DNA of 10,224 bases from an uncultured Clostridia bacterium (GCA_947088195.1 CAMUFS010000085.1:1-10224), one strand, 5' to 3'. Counted from the stretch's first letter, positions 1 to 7,983 are shown. Notes: generated by a model not told the origin, from the sequence alone. Made by a program: numbers and translations.

Positions 1-677
1 AAGCCGTATATTGGTATCGCATGGATAATGTGGGTTCGTCTGTCAATGATTCTAAAAAGGCAGTGGTAATAGCAGATGAGTATGATTTTCTAAAAAGAAA
101 TTTAAAAGATAGAGGGATAAAGGATTACCATATATGGAAGAACTTTTATCAATGGAAGTATAGAGATTTTTTTGGTAATTTGATTCGGTTTTCTATGGAG
201 GATCGGAAAGCACTGTTGGAACGGTGTAGGATGGAGCGAAAGATGGATATTGCAGAAATTATGAATGATATGGTTTTCGATGATATAACCACCATGATGT
301 TAAAGGATTCTGAAGAAAATATTTGCCAAAGAATAGAGGACTATTATTCTAAAAATAGAAAAGAACAAGAGTTGTTGGATGATTTCTATGGTAACATTGC
401 AGAAAATCAACTGATAATTTTTGGATGTGGTCGTAAAGGAAAAAGTGTACAGAAGCTTTTGTATGCTGTGAAGAATCAGATTGTATGTTACATAGATAAC
501 AATCCATCCTATTGGAATACAGAATGGGAAGGCATACCGATTTTGTCACCTGAAGAAATGACTAAAAGGTATCCAAATGCTTTATATATTATAGCTAATA
601 AATATCATTTTCAGGAACTAATAGAACAATTACAAGGATATGGGATAGCAGAGCATAGAATATATGTTTTGCATTAA
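1..677 (+). CDS. Family 2 glycosyltransferase, C-terminal part, with a Rossmann-like tail module (5' partial)
   Basis: The reading frame is open to the left edge (first full codon at base 3), so the ATG at 21 is probably internal and the gene begins outside the window; 224 residues are visible. The opening residues, YWYRMDNVGSSVNDSKKA, match the conserved region after the catalytic domain of GT2 (GT-A fold) glycosyltransferases from clostridial polysaccharide loci, where a YxYRxDNxxSSVxS pattern is typical. The following helical stretch rich in Lys, Tyr and Trp fits the same tail. The catalytic DxD region is not in view. From about base 408 to the stop lies a separate module: a hydrophobic strand, FGCGRKG, a helix, then YIDNNP and a GIPILSPEEM segment. 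This looks like a nucleotide-binding Rossmann half-domain of the kind attached to several neighbours. The next gene starts 8 bases downstream. Donor and acceptor sugars cannot be told. The GT2 call is confident; the module's role is unknown. Confidence 0.75.
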   Translation, partial: AVYWYRMDNVGSSVNDSKKAVVIADEYDFLKRNLKDRGIKDYHIWKNFYQWKYRDFFGNLIRFSMEDRKALLERCRMERKMDIAEIMNDMVFDDITTMMLKDSEENICQRIEDYYSKNRKEQELLDDFYGNIAENQLIIFGCGRKGKSVQKLLYAVKNQIVCYIDNNPSYWNTEWEGIPILSPEEMTKRYPNALYIIANKYHFQELIEQLQGYGIAEHRIYVLH

Positions 678-685
678 AAAATACG

Positions 686-1849
686 ATGGATAGGATGTCA
701 TTATATAAGTTAAATACAATAGAAGAGTTAAAAGATTTTGTATATTCGGTGAAACATTTTAAGGTGTATGGAGCAGGCTATTATCTTACTCTTTTTTTGC
801 AGGAAATCGATCGTATGGATAATTTGCTAAAAGAGAAGATAGATTGTATTATGGTTTCGGATATTACTGGAAATGCTAAAGGAATTGCAAATATTCCAGT
901 TGTTTTATATAAGGAAGTCAATATACAACCAGAGGATACGATTCTATTAACACTGGGACATCGTTATACAGAGGAAATATATCAGAAATTGAAAGACACA
1001 GGAGCGAATATTTTTCAGATCAATTATCATATTTTTCAAGAAGGTCCTTATAAGGAAATACAAAAAAGAATTGAACCTTTTATAGATAAGTTTCCCCTAT
1101 GTTGTCTAAATTTAAATCCCCCTATCGCGGATACAAAAAGAAAAGCTTGGACCTGTTGGTGGCAGGGAGAGGCAAGAGCGCCAGAAATAGTGAGGGTTTG
1201 TTGGAAAAGTCAGAAAAAATATCTTCCGGCTAATGTAGAGCATGTTATTATTACAGAAGAAAATTATAAAGAATATATCACACTGCCAGAGTATGTTTTA
1301 AAAAAAGTAGATCAAGGATATATCGGTATTGCAGCGTTGTCAGATATGATCAGAGCCGCTCTTCTCTATAAATATGGGGGATTTTGGATGGATGCTACAT
1401 TGCTTGTTTTAAAGCCTTTAGAGAAGGAAATACTAGATTATCCTATTTATACAAGAAATCTTCCTGAGACACAATTTTGCTCCCATGCAATGTGGGCAGG
1501 ATGGTTTTTGTATGCCAAACAGGGGAATGTATTATTTCAATTTCTATCAGAAGCTTTTTTTTATTATTTTTCAAGATACGATAAACTGATTCATTATCTT
1601 ACGGTGGATTATTTTATCGCAATCACATGTAATCAATTTCCAGAGGTTGAAAGTCAGCTAAGGAGTATTCCTTATAATAATGAAAAGGCTTTGGAGCTGG
1701 GAAAACATCTGATGGAAGGATATGAAAAAGATAAATTTGAATTCTATACAAAAGATACTTTTGTTCAGAAATTATCTTATAAGATAGATCAAGTAGGCTG
1801 GAAAGAAGATAGCATTTATACCTATTTATTAGAATATTGGGGTGAGTAG
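686..1849 (+). CDS. Capsular polysaccharide synthesis glycosyltransferase (Caps_synth / GT32-like) with N-terminal Rossmann-like module
   Basis: A 387-residue protein expected to transfer a sugar from an NDP donor to a growing glycan at the cytoplasmic face of the membrane. The glycosyltransferase part spans roughly residues 130-387. It shows WTCWWQGEARAPEIV (from residue 155), the usual entry motif of Caps_synth proteins, then DMIRAALLYKYGGFWMDAT (from 220). The latter is the GT32-like signature in which D220 and the acidic residue of WMDAT (D236) are expected to bind the donor and metal. Residues about 25-120 form an extra module with KVYGAGYY as a degenerate glycine loop and a following strand (IMVSD) where neighbours have a D-N pair. 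There is no transmembrane segment or signal peptide. The start is uncertain: ATG 686 has no clear Shine-Dalgarno and Met4 (ATG 695) is an alternative; both leave the domains intact. The gene follows the previous stop by 8 bases, suggesting co-transcription. The sugar specificity is unknown. Confidence 0.82.
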   Translation: MDRMSLYKLNTIEELKDFVYSVKHFKVYGAGYYLTLFLQEIDRMDNLLKEKIDCIMVSDITGNAKGIANIPVVLYKEVNIQPEDTILLTLGHRYTEEIYQKLKDTGANIFQINYHIFQEGPYKEIQKRIEPFIDKFPLCCLNLNPPIADTKRKAWTCWWQGEARAPEIVRVCWKSQKKYLPANVEHVIITEENYKEYITLPEYVLKKVDQGYIGIAALSDMIRAALLYKYGGFWMDATLLVLKPLEKEILDYPIYTRNLPETQFCSHAMWAGWFLYAKQGNVLFQFLSEAFFYYFSRYDKLIHYLTVDYFIAITCNQFPEVESQLRSIPYNNEKALELGKHLMEGYEKDKFEFYTKDTFVQKLSYKIDQVGWKEDSIYTYLLEYWGE

Positions 1850-1874
1850 TAAAGGTTTCATTTATAAAAATGTA

Positions 1875-1880
1875 GGGAGA
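1875..1880 (+). promoter_or_regulatory. Shine-Dalgarno site choosing the start at 1887
   Basis: GGGAGA ends 6 bases before ATG 1887. This is a better start than the in-frame GTG at 1842, which would overlap the previous gene's stop codon (1847-1849) and add 15 residues without domain character. Confidence 0.6.
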
Positions 1881-1886
1881 ATAAAT

Positions 1887-3197
1887 ATGCATAAAAGTAC
1901 AATATTGCGCATGAATTGGTTTGTAGAAAATTATGTTTTGGAGGAGGGAAAGAAAATCCTAGATGTGGGAAGTATGGATCAGGATTTTTCTTATAGAAAA
2001 TTATTTGATGGAAAACAGGCACAATACATAGGACTGGATATTGCGGCTGGTCCCAATGTGGATGTGATTATGGATAAACCATATGAATGGGATTCCTTGG
2101 AGGATGAGAGCTTTGATTTTGTTATATCAGGACAGGCTTTTGAACATATGGAGTATCCATGGTTGACGATAAAAGAAATTTACAAAAAAATGAAACCGGG
2201 TGGGATTTGTTGTATTATTGCACCAAATACATCAGGAGAGCATAAAATGCCATTGGATTGCTACCGATTTTTTTCTGATGGACTTGCTGCATTGGCAAAA
2301 TGGGCAGGATTTCTGATTATTGATGTTACCGTTTCAGGGATTCCATGTAGAGAAGCCTCGCCAGAGTGGGATAGCTTTGACAATGATGTATGTCTGATAG
2401 CAAAAAAACCAAAAAAGGAAAATCAGATTGAGGAAATAAAAACGTTGTATCCCAAGTTTAAACTAGAAAGAAGGATTCATGGTCTTTTGGATCAAAAGTT
2501 ACGTTATAAATGCCTAGTAAAGTGGTCTGATATGGAGGATAAGCAGGAGTTTTTTAATAATTTTTTCAGAGGCAAAGACATAAAAAAGGTGTATATTTAC
2601 GGATATGGCAGTATAGGAAAACTATTGTATAAAGAATTAAAAAAGATAACAGGTATTGATATAGAGGTTTTTGATCAACATGTTTTTGAGACAGAGACAG
2701 GAGAGAAATGTAAAAAAGAGGGAGAGCTTTTACCAAAGGAAAATTCTGTTATGATTCTTACTGTATTGGACAGTAATAGAGATTTAAAATGTTATCTGGA
2801 TTCTTTATATCCATCTATTCCTAAAGTTTATTTAGATGAGCTTTTGGAGGCAGAATATTTGCGAAATTATTTTGCAAAATATAAGAAAATTTATTTATAT
2901 GGTGCTGGCGATTATGGAAGAAGGGTATTGAAATTTTTATTAAGGAATGGGATGAGACCAACTGGATTTGTAGTAAGTGAGGGACGAAAAGGAAATCTTA
3001 TGTTGGAAGGGTATCCAGTTTTGGAGATAAATGAATTATCTCCAAAAGATTCAGGAATTATTATAGCTACAGGATTTACTTATGAAAAAGAGATAGAATA
3101 TTATCTAATAGAAAAAGGTTTTTCTTATGAAAGCTGTGATGTAGTGGGAGTATATACATCACCCCTTGGTTGTCCACATAATACAAGAGAGGAGTAA
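1887..3197 (+). CDS. Class I SAM-dependent methyltransferase with two C-terminal Rossmann-like modules
   Basis: With the ATG at 1887 the protein has 436 residues. Residues about 1-185 are a Methyltransf_11-type domain: motif I ILDVGS (24-29), acidic residue D51 in YIGLDI at the end of strand 2, FDFVISGQAFEHMEYPW (from 76) as motif II/III with the EH pair usual for this family, and KMKPGGICCIIAPN as the strand after the glycine turn. It likely methylates a sugar or pendant group of the local polysaccharide; the substrate cannot be read. After a linker come two successive modules with their own glycine loops, YGYGSIG (from 238) and YGAGDYG (from 338). The second is the more canonical, followed by FVVSEGRKG and EGYPVLEINEL; the first has FDQHVF where neighbours have a D-N pair. 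No epimerase or reductase catalytic Tyr-Lys motif is evident in either. A methyltransferase ending in a tandem pair is the most extreme case of the module sharing seen in this operon. An alternative GTG start at 1842 is possible. Confidence 0.8.
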   Translation: MHKSTILRMNWFVENYVLEEGKKILDVGSMDQDFSYRKLFDGKQAQYIGLDIAAGPNVDVIMDKPYEWDSLEDESFDFVISGQAFEHMEYPWLTIKEIYKKMKPGGICCIIAPNTSGEHKMPLDCYRFFSDGLAALAKWAGFLIIDVTVSGIPCREASPEWDSFDNDVCLIAKKPKKENQIEEIKTLYPKFKLERRIHGLLDQKLRYKCLVKWSDMEDKQEFFNNFFRGKDIKKVYIYGYGSIGKLLYKELKKITGIDIEVFDQHVFETETGEKCKKEGELLPKENSVMILTVLDSNRDLKCYLDSLYPSIPKVYLDELLEAEYLRNYFAKYKKIYLYGAGDYGRRVLKFLLRNGMRPTGFVVSEGRKGNLMLEGYPVLEINELSPKDSGIIIATGFTYEKEIEYYLIEKGFSYESCDVVGVYTSPLGCPHNTREE

Positions 3198-3207
3198 GCA
3201 GGTTACA

Positions 3208-4137
3208 ATGGAAAGAAATAAAATAACAAATCAATCGGTGATTTTATGTGGTGCAGGATTTCGCGGAGGAAGAAATTTTGTGGCACTTGCGGAAGAAAAT
3301 GTACATGTAAAAGCTTTTTGTGACAGAGATGCTGAAAATATTATAAGATATTATGGTTGTGAAGTTTTTTCTTATGAAAAAGCCATAGAGACTTTTCCAA
3401 ATCTTCCCTATATTATGTCAATCGATCAGGAGGAAGCAAGAAAAAATGTGATGAATGTTCTTGAAGAAGCTGGCATAGAGGTCTATGAGGATTTTGCCTC
3501 TTTTTTTCAGGGAAAAAAGGATAAAGAAATAGAAATAGCATTTTGTGGAAAAGAAGTAGGATTTCAGGTGGTTCCTTCTTTATTACAAGGAGAAAAACAA
3601 AAAGTGGCATATTCTTTTGGAATTGGATTTAATTATTCTTTTGAAAGAGAATTGGCAGAGAAATATGGTGTGGAAGTATATGCCTTTGACCCAAGTCCAG
3701 AAGTGGTGGAGGAAATGAAGAAACAGGAATTGCCAAAAAACCTACATTATTTCCCATATGGATTATCGGATAAGGATGCAGAGAAATCTTTTTATCTTCC
3801 AAGCTCAGGAAAAGATTATTCAGAATATTTTGCCCCTTGGACAAGCAGCAGAAAAATACAGATGCAGGTGTATCGACTGTCCACTTTAATGAAGAAGCTT
3901 GGACATAAACAGATTGACTTATTAAAAATGGATATAGAGGGATCTGAATTTATGGCATTGCCAGATATTTTAAATTCAGAAATTATTTTTGATCAACTTT
4001 GCATTGAGACACATCCACGAATTTTTCCTGATAGTGTAGAAAAAATAAGATGGATAAAACAGTTATTAAATCAGCATGGTTATCTTATGGTAAGCAATGG
4101 AAGGCAGGAGCAGACATATATCAGGGAAGGACTGTGA
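3208..4137 (+). CDS. FkbM-family methyltransferase with N-terminal Rossmann-like module
   Basis: A 309-residue protein. The C-terminal half is a Methyltransf_21 (FkbM) domain: SFGIG (136-140) as the SAM glycine loop, VYAFDPSP (157-164) with D161 to hold the ribose of SAM, and LLKMDIEGSEF (238-248), the DIEG signature of the family, followed by CIETHPR. FkbM proteins are usually O-methyltransferases acting on glycans or polyketides, so a sugar hydroxyl of the repeat unit is the likely target (inference). Residues about 8-100 are a separate module with VILCGAGFRGG (11-21) and FCDRDAE. I chose ATG 3208, which begins 10 bases after the previous stop. The upstream TTG at 3166 would overlap that gene and lacks a site. 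GAGAGGAG at 3187-3194 lies 13 bases away, a long spacing, so translation may depend partly on coupling with the gene before. The stop is 1 base from the next start. Confidence 0.85.
   Translation: MERNKITNQSVILCGAGFRGGRNFVALAEENVHVKAFCDRDAENIIRYYGCEVFSYEKAIETFPNLPYIMSIDQEEARKNVMNVLEEAGIEVYEDFASFFQGKKDKEIEIAFCGKEVGFQVVPSLLQGEKQKVAYSFGIGFNYSFERELAEKYGVEVYAFDPSPEVVEEMKKQELPKNLHYFPYGLSDKDAEKSFYLPSSGKDYSEYFAPWTSSRKIQMQVYRLSTLMKKLGHKQIDLLKMDIEGSEFMALPDILNSEIIFDQLCIETHPRIFPDSVEKIRWIKQLLNQHGYLMVSNGRQEQTYIREGL
4123..4130 (+). promoter_or_regulatory. Strong Shine-Dalgarno choosing the start at 4139
   Basis: AGGGAAGG ends 8 bases before ATG 4139, which lies 1 base after the FkbM stop codon. This favours 4139 over the in-frame ATG at 4097, which sits inside the FkbM gene and adds 14 hydrophilic residues before the first strand of the module. 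Confidence 0.7.
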
Positions 4138-4138
4138 A

Positions 4139-5341
4139 ATGATTCTTTTTGGAAGCGGAAATATAGGGTATCAAGCACTTCAATTTATTGGAGAGGAAAA
4201 TGTGTTTTGCTTTTGTGACAACAATCCGAAAGTTGTCGGAACGGAGCGTTATGGAAAAGAAGTCGTATCTTTTGAGGACCTAAAGCAGAAATATTATAAA
4301 GAAGTGATAATGATATGTGCAGGAGATACAGATTCTTTTGTAATGGCAAAACAATGTGAAGAAAATGGTATCTTTGATTATTTGATTTATATATTTATGG
4401 TAGAAAAATTTTCGAAGAAAGAAGAATTTTTATCTTTTATGGAAAATCCCTTCAATCGTATGATAATAAGAAAGGAATTATATCTTAGAAGAATACAGGA
4501 TTTGGAAAGTCAGGTTGCATATTTAAAAAAACATGCAGATATTCGTTATATCAAACCAGCAAGGGGAGAATTGAGAGATAGACAATTAAAAACGGTGCAA
4601 ATTTCTGTGGAATTTTTTGAAAAAATCAAGGAATTGGAGATAAAACCTATTTTATATGGAGGAAATTTGTTAGGCTTTGTTAGGCATCATGGATTTATCC
4701 CATGGGATGATGACATTGATTTTGCATTAATGCGGAAGGAGTATGAAGCATTAAAGGAATACTGTAAGAAGTATATCTATACAGCCGAGGAATTTCAGAA
4801 TAAAAACGGTATTGAGAAAATAGGAGAAAAGAAAAAGCAGATTGCAGATGGAATGGAAGAGTATTATTGGATACAATATTTTGATCATTTTAGAGTAATA
4901 AAAGCAGATAGAGAGATAGAAAATCTGGGAGTGGATTTCTTTTCCTTGGATTATTATGCGGAATCGTATTCCTTTAATGAATTTATGAATTTTGTTCAGA
5001 ATGTGAGATATCGTATTATTACTGCGCCATCAAATGAAGAAAGAATAAAATGTATGGAGATGGCTTTGAAAGAAAATAGAAGTAATCTGGCAGAGGAAAG
5101 TGATCGAGTTTATTTTGGTATTGATAATATGGATATGACACTTTGTAAACATCAATATCAGTGGATTCCCAAAGATGTAATCTTTCCTTTGAAAAAGGCA
5201 GTATATGAAGGAGAAGAATTTTGGGTTCCTAATCAGCCTGAGGAGATGTTAAAATATGAGTTTGAGCGTATATGGGAGTTTCCAGAGGAGGTAGGAATTC
5301 CAAGGCATTTTAAATGGGATCAGGAAGAGGAAGAAACCTAG
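4139..5341 (+). CDS. LicD-family phosphotransferase with N-terminal Rossmann-like module
   Basis: A 400-residue protein. LicD enzymes have a nucleotidyltransferase-like fold and move a phospho-alcohol (phosphocholine in pneumococcus and Haemophilus; ribitol phosphate in the animal relatives fukutin and FKRP) from a CDP-linked donor onto a sugar. The diagnostic block runs from YGGNLLGFVRHHGFIPW (173-189) into DDDID (190-194), whose aspartates are expected to bind metal. An LxxRQLKTVQISVEFFEKI-like helix before it is also typical of LicD. Residues 1 to about 90 are an added module that starts immediately at the first Met with MILFGSGNIGYQAL, followed by FCFCDNNP and GKEVVSFEDL. The gene lies directly before a LicC-like nucleotidyltransferase fusion, which fits a donor-making and donor-using pair. 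The exact phospho-alcohol is not known, so I leave the symbol blank. There is no membrane segment, so it probably works at the cytoplasmic face on a lipid-linked intermediate (inference). Confidence 0.87.
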   Translation: MILFGSGNIGYQALQFIGEENVFCFCDNNPKVVGTERYGKEVVSFEDLKQKYYKEVIMICAGDTDSFVMAKQCEENGIFDYLIYIFMVEKFSKKEEFLSFMENPFNRMIIRKELYLRRIQDLESQVAYLKKHADIRYIKPARGELRDRQLKTVQISVEFFEKIKELEIKPILYGGNLLGFVRHHGFIPWDDDIDFALMRKEYEALKEYCKKYIYTAEEFQNKNGIEKIGEKKKQIADGMEEYYWIQYFDHFRVIKADREIENLGVDFFSLDYYAESYSFNEFMNFVQNVRYRIITAPSNEERIKCMEMALKENRSNLAEESDRVYFGIDNMDMTLCKHQYQWIPKDVIFPLKKAVYEGEEFWVPNQPEEMLKYEFERIWEFPEEVGIPRHFKWDQEEEET

Positions 5342-5369
5342 AGATAAAATCTGATTGTGTGATATGTAG

Positions 5370-5387
5370 GCGTTGCTTGTGCAATGC
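5370..5387 (+). other. Small hairpin in the longest intergenic spacer
   Basis: GCGTTGC, loop TTGT, GCAATGC can form a 7-pair stem including one G-T pair. It lies in the 61-base gap between the LicD gene and the nucleotidyltransferase fusion and ends 6 bases before the Shine-Dalgarno site of the latter. No T-run follows, so it is not a classic terminator. It could tune translation or mark an mRNA end, or be chance. Confidence 0.3.
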
Positions 5388-5393
5388 AGAAAA

Positions 5394-5398
5394 GAGGG
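5394..5398 (+). promoter_or_regulatory. Shine-Dalgarno site choosing the start at 5403
   Basis: GAGGG ends 4 bases before ATG 5403. That start puts the first beta strand and LAAGMGKRL at the exact N terminus, as in other nucleotidyltransferases. The in-frame TTG at 5373 lies in the hairpin and is not favoured. Confidence 0.6.
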
Positions 5399-5402
5399 AA
5401 TT

Positions 5403-7238
5403 ATGCAAGCAATTATTCTTGCAGCAGGAATGGGAAAACGCTTACAAAGGCTCACCCGTGATAATACAAAATGTATGGTAAAAGTGAATGGAAAAACTAT
5501 AATAGAAAGAATGTTGTACATTTTGGATCGCAAGGGTCTTTCTAAGATTATATTGGTGATTGGATACGAAGGGAAAAAATTGGTGGATTATATACATACA
5601 TTATCTATAAAAACACCAATTCGATTTATTCATAATCCAATTTATTATAAGACAAATAATATTTATTCTCTTGCTTTAGCAAAAGAATATTTGATAGCAG
5701 AGGATACATTATTGCTGGAGTCTGACTTAATCTTTGAGGAGAAAGTGATAGATATACTACTTGAGGATAAAAGAGAAACACTTGCTCTTGTTGATAAATT
5801 TGAAAGTTGGATGGATGGAACTTGTATGATTTTAGATCAAGAGGATTGCATTTGTGATTTTATTGCGGGAAAACATTTAAAATTTAGTGAGAGAGAGCAT
5901 TATTATAAAACGGTAAATATATATAAATTCAGTAGTCATTTTTCCAGAAATACCTATGTACCATTTTTGGAAGCGTATGAGATGTCAATGGGAAATAATG
6001 AATACTATGAATCGGTAATTAAATTAATTGCATTACTTAATACAAAAGAATTGCAGGCAAAGAGATTAAGTGGACAGATATGGTATGAAATAGACGATAT
6101 ACAAGATTTGGATATTGCAGAAAGTCTATTTGCTGATACAGAAGAAAAAAAACTTCAGGCGATAACAAAACGATATGGAGGGTATTGGCGGTATCCCAAA
6201 TTGCTTGATTTTTGCTATTTAGTAAATCCCTATTATCCATCGGAAAGAATGGAAGAAGAAATAAGGTCAAATTTTAAAATATTGTTGACTAATTATCCAT
6301 CAGGACAGAGTATAAATAATTTGCTTGCTGCAAAAAATTTTTGTGTAAATGCCGATCACATAATAGTTGGAAATGGTGCTGCAGAATTGATATTTGCATT
6401 AATGGAAAGCTTGCAGGGAAAAGCTGGATTTATACGTCCTACGTTTGAGGAGTATCCAAATCGTTATAATAAAAGCAACAGTGTTTATATGGAGATTGAT
6501 AATGAAGATTTTCGTTATGTGGCTGCTGATATAATATCTTATTTTGACCAGAAGCCAATCGATTTTTTGGTGTTGATTAATCCTGATAATCCTAGTGGAA
6601 ATTTTATAGATAAAGAGGATGTGGAACAACTGTTAGAGTGGTGCAGGAAGAAAAAGGCAAAGTTAATCTTAGATGAAAGCTTTGTAGATTTTGTGGATAA
6701 TGAAAAGTCATTGCAAGAATTAACAATGTTGTCAGATGATATTCTGGAAGCATATCAAGAGGAACTATTTGTAATAAAAAGTATTTCCAAGTCATATGGC
6801 ATACCTGGTATAAGGCTTGGCATTTTGGCAAGTGCAAATAAAAAGATAATGAATTTGGTGAGGCAAAAGTTATCTATCTGGAATATTAATTCTTTTGGAG
6901 AATTCTATATGCAGATAGCAGAGAAGTACAAAAATGAGTATACACTGGCAATAGAACAGATAAAAAAAGAACGAAAAAAGTTTCAACAAGATTTAAAGGA
7001 CATATCCTTTTTAAGAGTATTGCCTTCTCAAGCGAATTATTTTATGTGTGAGCTTAGAGAAACAACCAGCAGAGAGCTTGCGGTTTATTTATTAGGAAAA
7101 AATATTTTGATTAAAGATTTAACAGAAAAAATAGGGAATGGCAGACAATATATAAGATTGGCCGTTCGATGTGAGAGAGATAATCATGCATTGGTTGCAA
7201 ATGTAAAAGAATTTGAGAAACAGATATATCAAAAATAA
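5403..7238 (+). CDS. Fusion of LicC-like nucleotidyltransferase and HisC/CobD-like PLP-dependent aminotransferase or decarboxylase
   Basis: A 611-residue two-domain protein. Residues 1 to about 250 are an NTP_transferase domain of the LicC/PntC type: LAAGMGKRL (6-14) binds the nucleotide phosphates, K23 and K27 follow, ESD (106-108) and EIDD (229-232) supply the expected metal-binding acids. Such domains couple CTP to phosphocholine, phosphoethanolamine, aminoethylphosphonate or related head groups. Residues about 265-611 are a fold-type I PLP enzyme close to histidinol-phosphate aminotransferase and CobD: VNPYYPSE near the start, GNGAAEL (323-329), NPDNPSG (393-399), LDESFVDF (423-430) with D424 facing the PLP nitrogen, SISKSYG with PLP lysine K463, R471 in GIRLG, where relatives bind substrate phosphate, and IRLAVR (584-589). 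Both active sites look complete. The joined order suggests that the PLP domain makes an amino phospho-alcohol (by transamination or decarboxylation) that the first domain activates with CTP for the LicD enzyme upstream. The substrate is inference. The next gene begins 16 bases on. Confidence 0.85.
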   Translation: MQAIILAAGMGKRLQRLTRDNTKCMVKVNGKTIIERMLYILDRKGLSKIILVIGYEGKKLVDYIHTLSIKTPIRFIHNPIYYKTNNIYSLALAKEYLIAEDTLLLESDLIFEEKVIDILLEDKRETLALVDKFESWMDGTCMILDQEDCICDFIAGKHLKFSEREHYYKTVNIYKFSSHFSRNTYVPFLEAYEMSMGNNEYYESVIKLIALLNTKELQAKRLSGQIWYEIDDIQDLDIAESLFADTEEKKLQAITKRYGGYWRYPKLLDFCYLVNPYYPSERMEEEIRSNFKILLTNYPSGQSINNLLAAKNFCVNADHIIVGNGAAELIFALMESLQGKAGFIRPTFEEYPNRYNKSNSVYMEIDNEDFRYVAADIISYFDQKPIDFLVLINPDNPSGNFIDKEDVEQLLEWCRKKKAKLILDESFVDFVDNEKSLQELTMLSDDILEAYQEELFVIKSISKSYGIPGIRLGILASANKKIMNLVRQKLSIWNINSFGEFYMQIAEKYKNEYTLAIEQIKKERKKFQQDLKDISFLRVLPSQANYFMCELRETTSRELAVYLLGKNILIKDLTEKIGNGRQYIRLAVRCERDNHALVANVKEFEKQIYQK

Positions 7239-7254
7239 GAGATAGGAGAAAAAT

Positions 7255-7983
7255 ATGGAAGAAAATAGATGGAAATCTGTGTGGGAGAAAAAAGGATTGA
7301 AGCAGATTGACTTAAATCGAAGTGAATTTGATGTATTTTGTGATTTAAAAAGATCAGATGGTTTTGATGTCAGTGTCCAAAATGAAAAGGCATATTTTTC
7401 GGCTTTTTATCAGGAATGGCAAGATATGTATGAAAATGTGGGAAAAATCGCACGAGGAGAAGCGATTCAAAGTATTTATGAAGTTGGTTGTGGAAGTGGG
7501 GTAAATTTGTATTTATTTCAAAATAGAATAAAGAATGTGATATTAGGTGGTATAGATTATTCACAAGGAATGATAGATACAGCGAGCCTAATAATTGATA
7601 GTACAGATTTAACTTGTGGAGAAGCAGCAAATATTTTAGAACAGCCTAAGTATGATTTGGTAATGTCAGATAGTGTATTTCAATATTTTAAAGATTTGGA
7701 TTATGCAGAAAAAGTTTTGGAAAAAATGATTCATAAATCTAATAAAATAACATATTTATCGGAAATTCATGATATGGAGCAGAAAGAGGATTGGCTGGCT
7801 AATAGAAGAAAGTTGATGGAAAATTATGATATAATATACAATGGGTTGGGGAAAACTTTTTATAGCAAGGATTGGATAACAAATATAGCAAAGAGAAATC
7901 ATAAGAAAGTATTATTTATGCACAGTGATAATGCAGAATATTGGAATAGTAAATATGTGTTTCACTGTTTTATTTATAGTTGA
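7255..7983 (+). CDS. Class I SAM-dependent methyltransferase
   Basis: A 242-residue single-domain protein starting at ATG 7255 with AGGAG (7244-7248) 6 bases upstream. The SAM site is clear: YEVGCGSG (75-82) is motif I, D101 in GGIDYS is the acidic residue at the end of strand 2, and YDLVMSDSVFQYF is the strand-4 region. The N-terminal stretch (WKSVWEKKG, then a Gly-Phe-Asp segment before the core) resembles a group of small methyltransferases found in surface-glycan loci. Alone among the complete genes apart from the preceding fusion, it lacks the extra GxGxxG module. It directly follows the nucleotidyltransferase-PLP fusion, so methylation of that pathway's amino-alcohol is an attractive but unproven role; sugar O- or N-methylation is equally open. 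Its DNA looks AT-richer than the following gene (hand count of 7621-7800: 52 G or C in 180). Confidence 0.8.
   Translation: MEENRWKSVWEKKGLKQIDLNRSEFDVFCDLKRSDGFDVSVQNEKAYFSAFYQEWQDMYENVGKIARGEAIQSIYEVGCGSGVNLYLFQNRIKNVILGGIDYSQGMIDTASLIIDSTDLTCGEAANILEQPKYDLVMSDSVFQYFKDLDYAEKVLEKMIHKSNKITYLSEIHDMEQKEDWLANRRKLMENYDIIYNGLGKTFYSKDWITNIAKRNHKKVLFMHSDNAEYWNSKYVFHCFIYS

Noticed and set aside
405..674. Rossmann-like modules as NDP-sugar epimerases or dehydratases
   Set aside because: The segments are too short and lack an evident catalytic Tyr-x-x-x-Lys pattern, so no enzymatic activity is claimed.
1555..1562. Run of 8 T (also 8 A at 6145-6152) as possible phase-variable tracts
   Set aside because: Both keep the reading frame in intact domains and are ordinary for AT-rich genes; longer tracts or tandem repeats would be needed to argue phase variation.
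5403..7238. Phosphonate (aminoethylphosphonate) pathway, by analogy with PntC
   Set aside because: No phosphoenolpyruvate mutase or phosphonopyruvate decarboxylase is in the window and the PLP domain is HisC/CobD-like rather than PhnW-like; it stays possible only if those genes lie outside.
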